Assembly (NCBI RefSeq): GCF_000720475.1
Contig: NZ_JOAP01000020.1
Coordinates: 1-64,000, forward strand
Reading direction: 5' to 3'
Source of the DNA: Streptomyces aureocirculatus
GTDB lineage: Bacteria; Actinomycetota; Actinomycetes; Streptomycetales; Streptomycetaceae
Length of the DNA stretch: 64,000 nucleotides
The position numbers and the translations under genes were made by a program. This document shows, piece by piece, positions 7,888 through 16,468 of the stretch. Within the stretch, counting starts at the first letter, position 1. The number at the start of each line of letters is the position of its first letter. The notes below the pieces were generated by a model, which saw only the letters and a program-made list of their open reading frames with translations, did no database searches and had not been told where the DNA came from.

Positions 7888-10281
7888 ATGGGATCCACAC
7901 GGACGACCGGCGTACCCACCAAGCTCACCCAGGGTTCGCAGACCAAGGGCGGCATCGGCGAGTCGACACTGCGCCCCGACGGGACCCTGAAGGTCACCGG
8001 CGAGTTCGCGTACTCCTCGGACATGTGGCACGAGGACATGCTCTGGGGCCAGACGCTCCGCTCCACCGTGGCGCACGCCGAGATCGTGTCCATCGACACC
8101 TCCGAGGCGCTCGCGCAGAGCGGTGTGTACGCGGTCCTGACGTACGACGACCTGCCGGCCGAGATGAAGAAGTACGGGCTGGAGCTCCAGGACACCCCGG
8201 TGCTCGCGCACGGCAAGGTCCGCCACCACGGCGAGCCGGTCGCCCTCGTGGCCGCCGACCACCCGGAGACCGCGCGCCGCGCCGCCGCGAAAATCAAGAT
8301 CGAGTACCGGGAGCTGCCCCTCGTCACCGACGAGGCGTCGGCGACCGCTCCGGGCGCCGTCCTCGTCCACGAGGGCCGCGACGACGAGTACATCAAGCAC
8401 GTCCCGCACCCCAACATCGTGCACCGCCAGCCCATCATCCGGGGCGACGCCGACGAGGCCGCGAAGAAGGCCGACGTCGTCGTCAGGGGCGAGTACACCT
8501 TCGGCATGCAGGACCAGGCCTTCCTCGGCCCGGAGTCCGGCCTCGCCGTGCCCGCCGAGGACGGCGGCGTCGACCTCTACGTCGCCACCCAGTGGCTGCA
8601 CTCGGACCTGGAGCAGATCGCTCCCGTCCTCGGCCTGCCCGAGGAGAAGGTGCGCATGACGCTGTCCGGTGTCGGCGGTGCCTTCGGCGGCCGCGAGGAC
8701 ATCTCGATGCAGATCCACGCCTGCCTCCTTGCGCTGCGCACCGGCAAGCCGGTCAAGATCGTCTACAACCGCTTCGAGTCCTTCTTCGGCCATGTGCACC
8801 GCCACCCGGCGAAGCTCTACTACGAGCACGGGGCCACGCGCGACGGCAAGCTGACGCACATGAGGTGCCGCATCGTCCTGGACGGCGGCGCCTACGCGTC
8901 GGCGTCCCCCGCGGTCGTCGGCAACGCTTCCTCGCTGAGCGTCGGCCCGTACGTGATCGACGACGTCGACATCGAGGCCATCGCCCTCTACACCAACAAC
9001 CCGCCCTGCGGCGCCATGCGCGGCTTCGGCGCCGTTCAGGCCTGCTTCGCCTACGAGGCCCAGATGGACAAGCTGGCCGCGAAGCTCGGCATGGACCCGG
9101 TCGAGCTGCGACAGCTCAACGCCATGGAGCAGGGCACGCTCCTGCCGACCGGGCAGGTCGTGGACTCACCGGCGCCGGTCGCCGAGATCCTGCGCCGCGT
9201 CAAGTCCCGCCCGCTGCCGCCCGAGCGCCAGTGGGAGAGCTCCGAGGGCGCGGACGTCCGCCAGCTTCCCGGCGGCCTGTCCAACACCACGCACGGCGAG
9301 GGCGTCGTACGCGGTGTGGGCTACGCGGTCGGCATCAAGAACGTCGGCTTCTCCGAGGGCTTCGACGACTACTCCACCGCCAAGGTGCGCATGGAGGTCA
9401 TCAACGGCGAGCCCGTGGCGACCGTGCACACCGCGATGGCGGAGGTCGGCCAGGGCGGCGTCACCGTCCACGCGCAGATCGCCCGGACCGAGCTCGGCGT
9501 CACCCAGGTGACGATCCACCCCGCCGACACCCAGGTGGGCAGCGCCGGTTCGTCGTCCGCGTCGCGGCAGACATACGTCACCGGTGGCGCCGTCAAGAAC
9601 TCCTGCGAGCTGGTGCGCGAGAAGGTCCTCGAACTCGGCCGCCGCAAGTTCGGTACGTACCACCCCGCGTGGGCCACCGCCGAACTCCGCCTGGAGGGCG
9701 GCAAGGTCGTCACCGACGGCGGCGAGGTACTCGGTGACCTCGTGGACGTCCTGGAGGACGAGAGCGTCGAGGTCGAGGCCGAGTGGCGGCACCGCCCCAC
9801 TGAGCCCTTCGACCTGCGCACCGGACAGGGCAACGGCCATGTCCAGTACTCCTTCGCCGCGCACCGCGCCGTCGTCGAGGTCGACACCGAGCTCGGCCTG
9901 GTCAAGGTCATCGAGCTGGCCTGCGCGCAGGACGTCGGCAAGGCGCTCAACCCGCTGTCCGTGCTCGGCCAGATCCAGGGTGGCACCACCCAGGGCCTGG
10001 GCGTCGCGGTCATGGAGGAGATCATCGTCGACCCGAAGACCGCGAAGGTGAAGAACCCCTCCTTCACGGACTATCTGATCCCCACCATCCTCGACACGCC
10101 GACCATCCCCGTCGACGTGCTCGAACTCGCCGACGAGCACGCGCCGTACGGGCTGCGCGGCATCGGCGAGGCCCCGACCCTGTCGTCCACCCCGGCCGTC
10201 CTCGCGGCGATCAGGAACGCGACGGGTCTTGAGCTCAACCGGACACCGGTCCGCCCCGAACACCTCACGGGCACGGCGTAG
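7888..10281 (+). CDS. Xanthine dehydrogenase, molybdopterin subunit
   Basis: A 797-residue catalytic subunit of the xanthine oxidase/aldehyde oxidase family. It has the N-terminal a/b hammerhead domain (residues 25-145, GIGESTLRPDGTLKVTGEFAYSSDM) and the large molybdopterin-binding domain with GVGGAFGGRED, CGAMRGFGAVQ, GQGGVTVHAQIA, the Gly/Ser loop GSAGSSSASRQTYVTGGA and the C-terminal GEAPTLSSTPAVLAAIRNATG with the active-site Glu. It receives a sulfurated Mo cofactor, for which the XdhC-like protein at 12067-13350 is the likely maturation factor. ATG 7888 directly follows the stop of the Fe-S gene. Confidence 0.94.
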   Translation: MGSTRTTGVPTKLTQGSQTKGGIGESTLRPDGTLKVTGEFAYSSDMWHEDMLWGQTLRSTVAHAEIVSIDTSEALAQSGVYAVLTYDDLPAEMKKYGLELQDTPVLAHGKVRHHGEPVALVAADHPETARRAAAKIKIEYRELPLVTDEASATAPGAVLVHEGRDDEYIKHVPHPNIVHRQPIIRGDADEAAKKADVVVRGEYTFGMQDQAFLGPESGLAVPAEDGGVDLYVATQWLHSDLEQIAPVLGLPEEKVRMTLSGVGGAFGGREDISMQIHACLLALRTGKPVKIVYNRFESFFGHVHRHPAKLYYEHGATRDGKLTHMRCRIVLDGGAYASASPAVVGNASSLSVGPYVIDDVDIEAIALYTNNPPCGAMRGFGAVQACFAYEAQMDKLAAKLGMDPVELRQLNAMEQGTLLPTGQVVDSPAPVAEILRRVKSRPLPPERQWESSEGADVRQLPGGLSNTTHGEGVVRGVGYAVGIKNVGFSEGFDDYSTAKVRMEVINGEPVATVHTAMAEVGQGGVTVHAQIARTELGVTQVTIHPADTQVGSAGSSSASRQTYVTGGAVKNSCELVREKVLELGRRKFGTYHPAWATAELRLEGGKVVTDGGEVLGDLVDVLEDESVEVEAEWRHRPTEPFDLRTGQGNGHVQYSFAAHRAVVEVDTELGLVKVIELACAQDVGKALNPLSVLGQIQGGTTQGLGVAVMEEIIVDPKTAKVKNPSFTDYLIPTILDTPTIPVDVLELADEHAPYGLRGIGEAPTLSSTPAVLAAIRNATGLELNRTPVRPEHLTGTA

Positions 10282-10288
10282 CTCGCCA

Positions 10289-10380
10289 CCGTCGCTGTGG
10301 GCAGGCGTCCCGCATGGCGAGTGGGGTCTCCCCTGCTCGAGCGGAGCCGAGAGCTCGGGGAAGGGTGGGCACAGCGACGG
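10289..10380. repeat. Streptomyces-type intergenic palindromic repeat
   Basis: Perfect outer arms CCGTCGCTGTG (10289-10299) and CACAGCGACGG (10370-10380) flank an inner imperfect palindrome around GGGGTCTCCCCTGCTCGAGC and GAGAGCTCGGGGAAGG. The inner sequence resembles a REP-like element that recurs between Streptomyces genes. It separates the Mo subunit from the permease and may fold into a long hairpin that attenuates read-through. Confidence 0.6.
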
Positions 10381-10538
10381 CCACCCTGGCACCGGGCAAC
10401 GGAGAGCCGGCGGTCACCTCGGTCCGGCTCAAGTCCAGTACCACGTTTCGTTCGTCTCGGGCCGTCCCCCGGGTCGTGCGCACCATCCCAAATCCCGCAG
10501 CTCTGCGGGTGCCCCTGTGAACCTTGGGAGTAGGCACC

Positions 10539-11996
10539 ATGACCCAGCAGTCACTGGAGCCAAAGACCACCGCCGAGGACGCGGGCTCCGGCTCACGCGT
10601 CCCGGCCGGACGGTCCTGGCTCGACCGGTACTTCCACATATCCCGCAGAGGATCGACGGTCGCGCGTGAGGTGCGCGGCGGCATCACCACCTTCATGGCG
10701 ATGGCGTACATCGTCCTGCTCAACCCGCTGATCCTGTCCGGCAAGGACGCGGCGGGCGACACCATGGGGCAGAAGGCCCTCATCACCGCCACGGCGTTCG
10801 CCGCCGCCGTCACCACCCTGCTCATGGGCTTCGTCGGCAAGGTGCCGCTGGCCCTGGCCGCCGGACTCTCGGTGTCCGGAGTGATCTCCTCGCAGGTCGC
10901 GCCCGAGATGACCTGGCCGCAGGCCATGGGCATGTGCGTGATGTACGGCGTCGTGATCATGCTCCTTGTCGTGACCGGGCTGCGCGAGATGATCATGAAC
11001 GCGATCCCGCTCGCGCTCAAGCACGGCATCACCATGGGCATCGGCCTGTTCATCGCCATCATCGGCCTGGTCAAGGGCGGCTTCGTCCACCAGGGCAAGG
11101 CGACCCCGCTGACCCTCGGCCCCGGCGGCGAGCTCCAGGGCTGGCCCGTCCTGCTCTTCGCGGGGACCCTGCTCCTGATCTTCATGCTGCAGGCCCGCAA
11201 CACCCCCGGCGCCATCCTGATCGGCATCATCACCGGCACCGTCGTCGCCGTCGCCCTGAACGCGATGGACGTCATCGACCCCAAGCAGTGGGCCAACGGA
11301 GCACCCGAGCTGCACGGCGGCGCGGTCTCCTCGCCCGACTTCTCGCTCTTCGGAGACGTCGAGTTCGGCGGCTGGGGCGAGGTCGGCGCGATGACGGTCG
11401 GCATGATCGTCTTCACTCTCGTCCTCGCGGGCTTCTTCGACGCCATGGCGACGATCATCGGCGTCGGCACCGAGGCCAACCTGGCCGACGACAAGGGCCG
11501 TATGCCCGGCCTGTCCAAGGCCCTGTTCATCGACGGGGCGGGCGGCGCCATCGGCGGCGTCGCGGGCGGCTCCGGGCAGACCGTCTTCGTGGAGTCCGCG
11601 ACCGGCGTCGGCGAGGGTGCCCGCACGGGCCTGTCCTCCGTCGTCACCGGCCTGTTCTTCGCGGCCTGCCTGTTCTTCACACCCGTCACCGCGATCGTCC
11701 CGCAGGAGGTCGCGTCCGCCGCGCTCGTCGTCATCGGAGCGATGATGATGATGAACGCACGACACGTCGACTGGGCCGACCGCGGCACGGCGATCCCGGT
11801 CTTCCTGACCGTGGTCCTGATGCCCTTCACCTACACCATCACCACCGGTGTCGCGGCGGGCGTCATCGCCTGGGTCGCCATCAAGATCGCCCAGGGCAGG
11901 GCACGGGAGATCGGGGCCTTCATGTGGGGCCTGACGCTGATCTTCCTCGTGTACTTCGCCCTGAGCCCCATCGAAAGCTGGATGGGCGTCCACTGA
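10539..11996 (+). CDS. NCS2 purine permease (AzgA/PbuG type)
   Basis: A 485-residue integral membrane protein with about 12 hydrophobic segments. The N-terminal LDRYFHISRRGSTVAREVRGGITTFMAMAYIVLLNPLIL is the hallmark of the AzgA-like branch of nucleobase:cation symporter-2, which takes up adenine, guanine and hypoxanthine by proton symport. The conserved G-F-F-D-A-M-A-T and SGQTVFVESATGVGEGARTG regions are present. It follows the xanthine dehydrogenase genes and precedes xdhC, so substrate uptake is paired with oxidation. ATG 10539 has GGGAG nine nt upstream. Adenine/hypoxanthine is the likely substrate group; exact specificity cannot be read from sequence. Confidence 0.92.
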   Translation: MTQQSLEPKTTAEDAGSGSRVPAGRSWLDRYFHISRRGSTVAREVRGGITTFMAMAYIVLLNPLILSGKDAAGDTMGQKALITATAFAAAVTTLLMGFVGKVPLALAAGLSVSGVISSQVAPEMTWPQAMGMCVMYGVVIMLLVVTGLREMIMNAIPLALKHGITMGIGLFIAIIGLVKGGFVHQGKATPLTLGPGGELQGWPVLLFAGTLLLIFMLQARNTPGAILIGIITGTVVAVALNAMDVIDPKQWANGAPELHGGAVSSPDFSLFGDVEFGGWGEVGAMTVGMIVFTLVLAGFFDAMATIIGVGTEANLADDKGRMPGLSKALFIDGAGGAIGGVAGGSGQTVFVESATGVGEGARTGLSSVVTGLFFAACLFFTPVTAIVPQEVASAALVVIGAMMMMNARHVDWADRGTAIPVFLTVVLMPFTYTITTGVAAGVIAWVAIKIAQGRAREIGAFMWGLTLIFLVYFALSPIESWMGVH

Positions 11997-12020
11997 GGCG
12001 CCACCGTCCGCCCCGTATCC

Positions 12021-12045
12021 GCGGAGCCTCTCGGGGAGGCTCCGC
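12021..12045. terminator. Perfect 10-bp stem-loop between permease and xdhC
   Basis: GCGGAGCCTC and GAGGCTCCGC form a perfect 10-bp stem with the loop TCGGG. No U-tract follows and the xdhC ribosome site (GAGGAG) begins nine nt later, so partial termination or RNA processing is more likely than full termination. Confidence 0.55.
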
Positions 12046-12066
12046 AGACTCCCTGAGGAGACCGAC

Positions 12067-13350
12067 ATGCTGGACATCGCCGAAGAGCTGAACCGGTGGG
12101 TCGAGCAGGGACGCGCGTTCGCCGTCGCCACCGTGGTGGCGGTCGGCGGCAGCGCGCCCCGGCAGCCCGGCGCCGCCCTCGCCGTGGACAGCGAGGGCAC
12201 GGCCATCGGGTCGGTCTCGGGAGGCTGCGTGGAGGGCGCGGTGTACGAGCTGTGCCGACAGGCGCTCGACGACGGCGAGACCGTCGTCGAACGCTTCGGC
12301 TACAGCGACGAAGACGCCTTCGCCGTGGGCCTGACCTGCGGCGGCGTCATCGACATCCTGGTCACACCGGTCCGCGCGGACGGTCCCGCGCGGCCGGTGT
12401 TCGGTTCCGCGCTCGCCGCCGCCGCCCGTGGCGATGCGGCGGCGGTGGCGCGGGTCACCGAGGGCCCGGCCGAGCTGATGGGGCGAGTGCTCCTTGTCCG
12501 TGCGGACGGCGGCGCCGGGCTGCAGGGGGTCGCGCACGGTGACGGCCCCGCGTACGACGAGGAGGTCCCGTACGCGGCCACGACCGGGTACGAGGGCGGG
12601 CTCGGCGGCCACCCCGGTCTCGACAGGACCGTGGCCGCCGAGGCCCGGGCCCTGCTGGACGCGGGGCGCACCGGGACCGTCGTGATCGGTGCGGAGGGGT
12701 CGCGCTGCGGGCAGCCCCTGACCGTCCTCGTCGAGTCCTCCGTGCCGCCGCCCCGCATGATCGTCTTCGGGGCCATCGACTTCGCGTCGGCGCTCGTACG
12801 GGTCGGCAAGTTCCTCGGCTACCACGTGACGGTGTGCGACGCCCGGCCCGTCTTCGCCACGCCCGCCCGCTTCCCCGACGCCGACGAGATCGTCGTGGCG
12901 TGGCCGCACGAGTATCTGGAGCGCACCGGGGTCGACGGCCGCACCGTTCTGTGCGTGCTCACCCACGACGCCAAGTTCGACGTGCCCCTGCTGCGGCTCG
13001 CACTGCGGCTGCCCGTGGCGTACGTGGGCGCGATGGGGTCCCGGCGCACGCACCTGGAACGCAACCGCCGTCTGCGCGAAGTCGGCGTCACCGACCTTGA
13101 GTTGTCGCGGCTGCGGTCGCCCATCGGCCTCGATCTGGGGGCGCGGACGCCGGCGGAGACCGCGCTGTCCATCGCGGCGGAGATCGTCGCCGTCCGGCGG
13201 GGCGGGCAGGGGGGCTCCCTCGCCGGGGGGCACACGCCCATTCACCACGAGGGTGGGCCGGTGGTCGCGCTGCACGCGCGTCCTCAAGCGCCGGAAGGGC
13301 TGGAATCCGCATCGCGCCCCGCGCACGCCCTCAAGCGCCGGACGGGCTGA
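12067..13350 (+). CDS. xdhC: XdhC family Mo-cofactor maturation protein
   Basis: A 427-residue protein of the XdhC/CoxI family, which binds molybdenum cofactor and promotes its sulfuration before insertion into xanthine dehydrogenase. The N-terminal domain has VVAVGGSAPRQPGA, GSVSGGCVEGAV and LTCGGVIDILV (the conserved CGG; residues 24-100). A Rossmann-like XdhC_C domain follows from about residue 225 (MIVFGAIDFASALVRVGKFLGYHVTVCDARP, then LTHDAKFDVPLL and YVGAMGSRRTH). ATG 12067 has GAGGAG six nt upstream. The last 20 or so codons come from a repeated intergenic sequence, and its TGA lies inside the repeat (13329-13350), overlapping the convergent SDR gene by 20 bp. Confidence 0.93.
   Translation: MLDIAEELNRWVEQGRAFAVATVVAVGGSAPRQPGAALAVDSEGTAIGSVSGGCVEGAVYELCRQALDDGETVVERFGYSDEDAFAVGLTCGGVIDILVTPVRADGPARPVFGSALAAAARGDAAAVARVTEGPAELMGRVLLVRADGGAGLQGVAHGDGPAYDEEVPYAATTGYEGGLGGHPGLDRTVAAEARALLDAGRTGTVVIGAEGSRCGQPLTVLVESSVPPPRMIVFGAIDFASALVRVGKFLGYHVTVCDARPVFATPARFPDADEIVVAWPHEYLERTGVDGRTVLCVLTHDAKFDVPLLRLALRLPVAYVGAMGSRRTHLERNRRLREVGVTDLELSRLRSPIGLDLGARTPAETALSIAAEIVAVRRGGQGGSLAGGHTPIHHEGGPVVALHARPQAPEGLESASRPAHALKRRTG
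13282..13350. repeat. Two copies of CTCAAGCGCCGG repeat
   Basis: CCTCAAGCGCCGGAAGGGCT at 13282-13301 and CCTCAAGCGCCGGACGGGCT at 13329-13348 differ at one position. The second copy continues GA and so supplies a TGA on the plus strand, while its TCAAG start reads TGA on the minus strand. It thus ends both convergent genes. The motif resembles a repeat that is common near Streptomyces gene ends. Confidence 0.7.
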
Positions 13351-14332
13351 GACCGCCTCGCGTTCGTTCCTGGGCGCCGGTCGGCAACTCGTAGCGTACG
13401 TCCGTCAGTTCCTCCGAGAGTTCCCACAGGCGGCGGGCGGTTTCCGGATCCGTCGCCCGGGGTGCCAAGGCCACCCGCTCGGGAGCGCCGCGGAGTTCTG
13501 CCGTGCCGTCGGGGCCGAAGAGGTCACCGCCTGTCGCCTCCGGAGCCGTCGCCGCGTACAACTGGGGGAGCGCGCCCTGCGCGGGCCGCTGGGCCAGGGG
13601 CTTGAGGAGCCTGCCGAAGAGGAGTTTGGGCAGGCCCGTGGGGGAGCTCGTCTGGAGGCGGGTCGCCGTGTAGCCGGGGTGGGCCAGGACGCTGCGTATC
13701 CCGCTGCCCGCGGCTGCCAGACGGCGGTGCAGTTCGTGGCCGAAGACGGCGTTGGCCAGCTTGGACTGGTTGTAGAACGCCATCGGCCTGTACGTGCGCC
13801 CGCCTGAGAGGTCGTCGAAGGACAGACGGGCCTGCCGGTGGTTGACCGACGTCACGGTGACCACGCGGGAGTCGGCGCCGTCCGGCAGCAGACCGAGCAG
13901 CAGGCCCGTCAGCGCGAAGTGGCCCAAGTGGTTGGCCGCGAACTGGAGCTCGTGGCCCTGGGGGCTGAGCGTCCGCGGGGGAGCCATCACGCCCGCGTTG
14001 TTGACGAGGACGTCGAGTCGGGAGTGGTCGGCGCGCACCCCGGCGGCGAACGCGCGGACCGAGTCCAGGTCGGCCAGGTCGAGGCGGCGCACCTCAAGGC
14101 GGTCGTCGAGGCGGTCGTCGGGGCGTGCCCGCGGCCGCTCCGCGGTGAGCGAGGCGACCGCGGACCGCCCCTTCGCCTCGTCGCGCACCGCTAGGACCAC
14201 GTGCGCGCCCCGGTGGGCGAGTGCCCGGGTGGTCGCCAGGCCGAGGCCGCTGTTGGCTCCGGTGACGACGCACACCCGGCCGGTCTGGTCCGGTATGTGG
14301 CCGGTGTTCCAGTTCTGCTGCTGTCGCGTCAT
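13331..14332 (-). CDS. Short-chain dehydrogenase (WWOX/retinol-dehydrogenase-like)
   Basis: A 333-residue classical SDR. The NAD(P)-binding motif is VVTGANSGLGLATTRALA (residues 22-39), then the structural NNAGVM, the catalytic Ser in VTVTSVNHRQ, and YNQSKLANAVFGHEL with the Tyr-x3-Lys pair, here YNQSK. Length and the FAANHLGHFALTGLLLGLL stretch place it with the protochlorophyllide-reductase/WWOX-like oxidoreductases common in actinomycetes; the substrate is unknown. It is divergent from a TetR regulator with palindromes between them, the usual regulator-target arrangement. A TTGACA at 14363-14368 (minus strand) lies about 30 nt before ATG 14332. Its stop shares a repeat with xdhC. Confidence 0.88.
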   Translation of the reverse strand: MTRQQQNWNTGHIPDQTGRVCVVTGANSGLGLATTRALAHRGAHVVLAVRDEAKGRSAVASLTAERPRARPDDRLDDRLEVRRLDLADLDSVRAFAAGVRADHSRLDVLVNNAGVMAPPRTLSPQGHELQFAANHLGHFALTGLLLGLLPDGADSRVVTVTSVNHRQARLSFDDLSGGRTYRPMAFYNQSKLANAVFGHELHRRLAAAGSGIRSVLAHPGYTATRLQTSSPTGLPKLLFGRLLKPLAQRPAQGALPQLYAATAPEATGGDLFGPDGTAELRGAPERVALAPRATDPETARRLWELSEELTDVRYELPTGAQERTRGGLSPSGA

Positions 14333-14370
14333 GCGGCACACTCTGCCCTTGGCGGCATCGAGTGTCAATG

Positions 14371-14398
14371 TGGCAGTGAGTGCCATGCGAGGCATGGC
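14371..14398. promoter_or_regulatory. Overlapping palindromes, candidate TetR operator
   Basis: TGGCA-GTGAG-TGCCA (14371-14385) overlaps GCCATGC-GAG-GCATGGC (14382-14398), both with perfect arms. They lie between the SDR gene and the divergent TetR gene, close upstream of the TetR start at 14414. A TetR dimer pair binding here would control both genes. Confidence 0.6.
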
Positions 14399-14413
14399 GT
14401 GTAGCATGATGGG

Positions 14414-15034
14414 GTGAGTTCCCGTCGTGAAATCAGCCTCGCCGAGCGCAAACGGCAGCTCGTCGCGGACGAGTTGACCGAGGCCGCGCTGCAGGCGCTC
14501 GCCCTGAAGGGGTTCGACGCCGTCACGGTCGACGAGATCGTGACCGCGGCGGGCGTCTCCAAGCGGACGTTCTTCCGGTACTTCGCGTCCAAGGAGGACG
14601 TGGTCGTCCAGTTCCTCGCGGGCATGGGCACGGACATCCGTGCGGAGCTGGCGGCGCGCCCCGCGACCGAGCGCCCTTCGGAGGCGTTGCGGCACGCGGT
14701 CTGGGTGCCCCTCGGGCAGTGCGCCGACCACGGCGAGCGCGCGCTGCGCGTCGTCCGGCTCATCCTGCGCACGCCCGCGCTGCACGCCCGCTTCCTGGAG
14801 CGCCAGGCCGAGTGGCGCGACGACCTGGCGGAAGAGCTGGCGCGCCGCCTCGGCCTCGACGCCGAGGCGGAGCTCTATCCGCGCCTCGCCGCCGGCATGG
14901 CCCTGAACGCCTTCGACACCGTGCTGCACCGGTGGAGCGCCAGCGACGGCGCCGAGGATCCCGCGGCGCTGACCGACCGGGCGTTCACCGTCGTCGCACC
15001 GGCACTTGACGCGCGCGCCGGACGGGGCGCCTGA
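14414..15034 (+). CDS. TetR family transcriptional regulator
   Basis: A 206-residue regulator. The N-terminal TetR helix-turn-helix (residues 15-62: LVADELTEAALQALALKGFDAVTVDEIVTAAGVSKRTFFRYFASKEDVV) is canonical, and the all-helical C-terminal domain should bind an effector. Start is GTG 14414 with no Shine-Dalgarno in the preceding bases, so the message may be leaderless. It probably represses the divergent SDR gene and itself through the palindromes at 14371-14398. Confidence 0.9.
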   Translation: MSSRREISLAERKRQLVADELTEAALQALALKGFDAVTVDEIVTAAGVSKRTFFRYFASKEDVVVQFLAGMGTDIRAELAARPATERPSEALRHAVWVPLGQCADHGERALRVVRLILRTPALHARFLERQAEWRDDLAEELARRLGLDAEAELYPRLAAGMALNAFDTVLHRWSASDGAEDPAALTDRAFTVVAPALDARAGRGA

Positions 15035-15096
15035 GGCACGGACGCCCCGGTGGGGCCCGCTCATGCCCTTTCGCCACGGGGCGGGGGTCGGGCACC

Positions 15097-16398
15097 ATGA
15101 GGAGGGTGGACCGGCAACAGCACGCCAGGCTCGACGAGTTGATGCGCGACCCGTATCCGCTGTACGCCCGCGCCCGGCGTGCCGAAGGGCTCACCTACGT
15201 ACCGGAGTTCGGCGCCTGGCTGGTCGCCAGGGACGCCGATGTCCGAGAGGTCCTGCGCCGGCCCAGCGTCTTCTCGTCGGCGAACGCCGTGCGCGCGGAC
15301 GCCGCCCCCTCGGCCGCCGCCCGGGCCGTCCTCGGCCTCGGCACCGGTGCCCGCCGCCGCGTCGTCATCACCGCGGACGGCCCGGCGCACCAGCGCCTGC
15401 GCACTCCCATCGTCCGCGGCCTCACCCCGGCCCGCGTCGCCGCGGTCCTTCCGTACGCCGCAGAACGGGCCGCCGCGCTGGCCGACGCCTTCGCGGGACC
15501 GGGGCGCGACCGGCACGTGGACGTGATGGACGCGTACGCGATGCGCCTGCCGGGCCAGGTGATCGGGCACATCCTGGGCTTCGACCCGGCGGACGTGCCG
15601 CTCGTCGTGCGCGGCGGCCACAGCATCGAGCAACTGCTGTTCCGGCCGCTCCCCGAGGACGAGCAGGTCGCGGCCGCCCGCGACATGGTCGCCCTCCAGC
15701 GCCTCCTGGAAGGCTACGTACGCGACCGCCATGCCGCCCCGCGCGACGACCTGTGCAGCGAGATGGTCACCTCGCTCGCGCCCGACGACGGCGAGCCCGA
15801 GGAGGCCGACCCCGCGGGCGACCGCCCGCGCCACGCGGACGCGGGGCCCGAACTCACCGTCGGCCAGCGTGGCGAACTCGTGTCGCACCTGCAGAACTTC
15901 CTGCTCGCCGGGCACCTCACCACCACGGCCCTGATCGGTACGACCCTGCTGCACCTGCTGCGCCACCCCGCGCAGTGGAAGCTGCTGTGCGAGGAGCCCG
16001 AGCGGATCCCGGCGGCCATCGAGGAGGCGGCCCGCTTCGACACCGCGTTGCAGGGTTTCCGCCGGGTCACCACCCGGGCCGTCACCCTCGCGGGCACCGA
16101 ACTGCCCGCGGGCGCCGAGGTGCTCGTCGGCTTCGGCGCGGCGGGCCGGGACGAGGGCCGGTACGCGCGCCCCGACGTCTTCGACATCACCCGCACCCCG
16201 GTCGCCCGGCACATCGCCTTCGGCCTCGGCGCGCACGCCTGCCCCGGCGCCCTGCTCGCCCGCGAGCAACTGCGCCTGACCCTGGAGCTGTTCACACGGC
16301 GCTTCCCGGGACTGCGGCTCGCCGGGGACGGAGCGGCGGTGCGGATGCGGCCGACACTGATCCACCGCTCACCGGAGGCGCTGTACGTGACGTGGTGA
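15097..16398 (+). CDS. Cytochrome P450 with atypical I-helix
   Basis: A 433-residue soluble bacterial P450. The haem loop FGLGAHACPG is intact with the thiolate at Cys382, the K-helix ExxR is in IEEAARF, and a substrate-recognition region is visible around RPLPEDEQV. The oxygen-activating I-helix reads LLAGHLTTTAL near residues 269-279. Bacterial P450s usually have an acidic residue before the Thr (AGxE/DT); here it is Leu274. A Pro/Asp/Glu-rich insert (DDGEPEEADPAGDRPRHADAG) precedes the I-helix. No ferredoxin gene is adjacent. It starts 62 nt after the TetR gene; the start is ATG 15097 with GAGG upstream. Substrate unknown. Confidence 0.92.
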   Translation: MRRVDRQQHARLDELMRDPYPLYARARRAEGLTYVPEFGAWLVARDADVREVLRRPSVFSSANAVRADAAPSAAARAVLGLGTGARRRVVITADGPAHQRLRTPIVRGLTPARVAAVLPYAAERAAALADAFAGPGRDRHVDVMDAYAMRLPGQVIGHILGFDPADVPLVVRGGHSIEQLLFRPLPEDEQVAAARDMVALQRLLEGYVRDRHAAPRDDLCSEMVTSLAPDDGEPEEADPAGDRPRHADAGPELTVGQRGELVSHLQNFLLAGHLTTTALIGTTLLHLLRHPAQWKLLCEEPERIPAAIEEAARFDTALQGFRRVTTRAVTLAGTELPAGAEVLVGFGAAGRDEGRYARPDVFDITRTPVARHIAFGLGAHACPGALLAREQLRLTLELFTRRFPGLRLAGDGAAVRMRPTLIHRSPEALYVTW

Positions 16399-16440
16399 GC
16401 GGAGGGGCACCTGCCCGCCGCCGCCATGTGCGGCCTGGGG

Positions 16441-16468
16441 CAGACAGGCCCTAGCAGACAGGCCCTAG
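16441..16468. repeat. 14-bp direct duplication
   Basis: CAGACAGGCCCTAG occurs twice in tandem (16441-16454 and 16455-16468). The second copy contains the stop codon of the minus-strand deacetylase gene. Confidence 0.6.

Noticed and set aside
12021..12045. Hairpin before xdhC as a purine or molybdenum-cofactor riboswitch
   Set aside because: It is a simple 10-bp stem-loop with no conserved aptamer structure; attenuator is the most that can be said.
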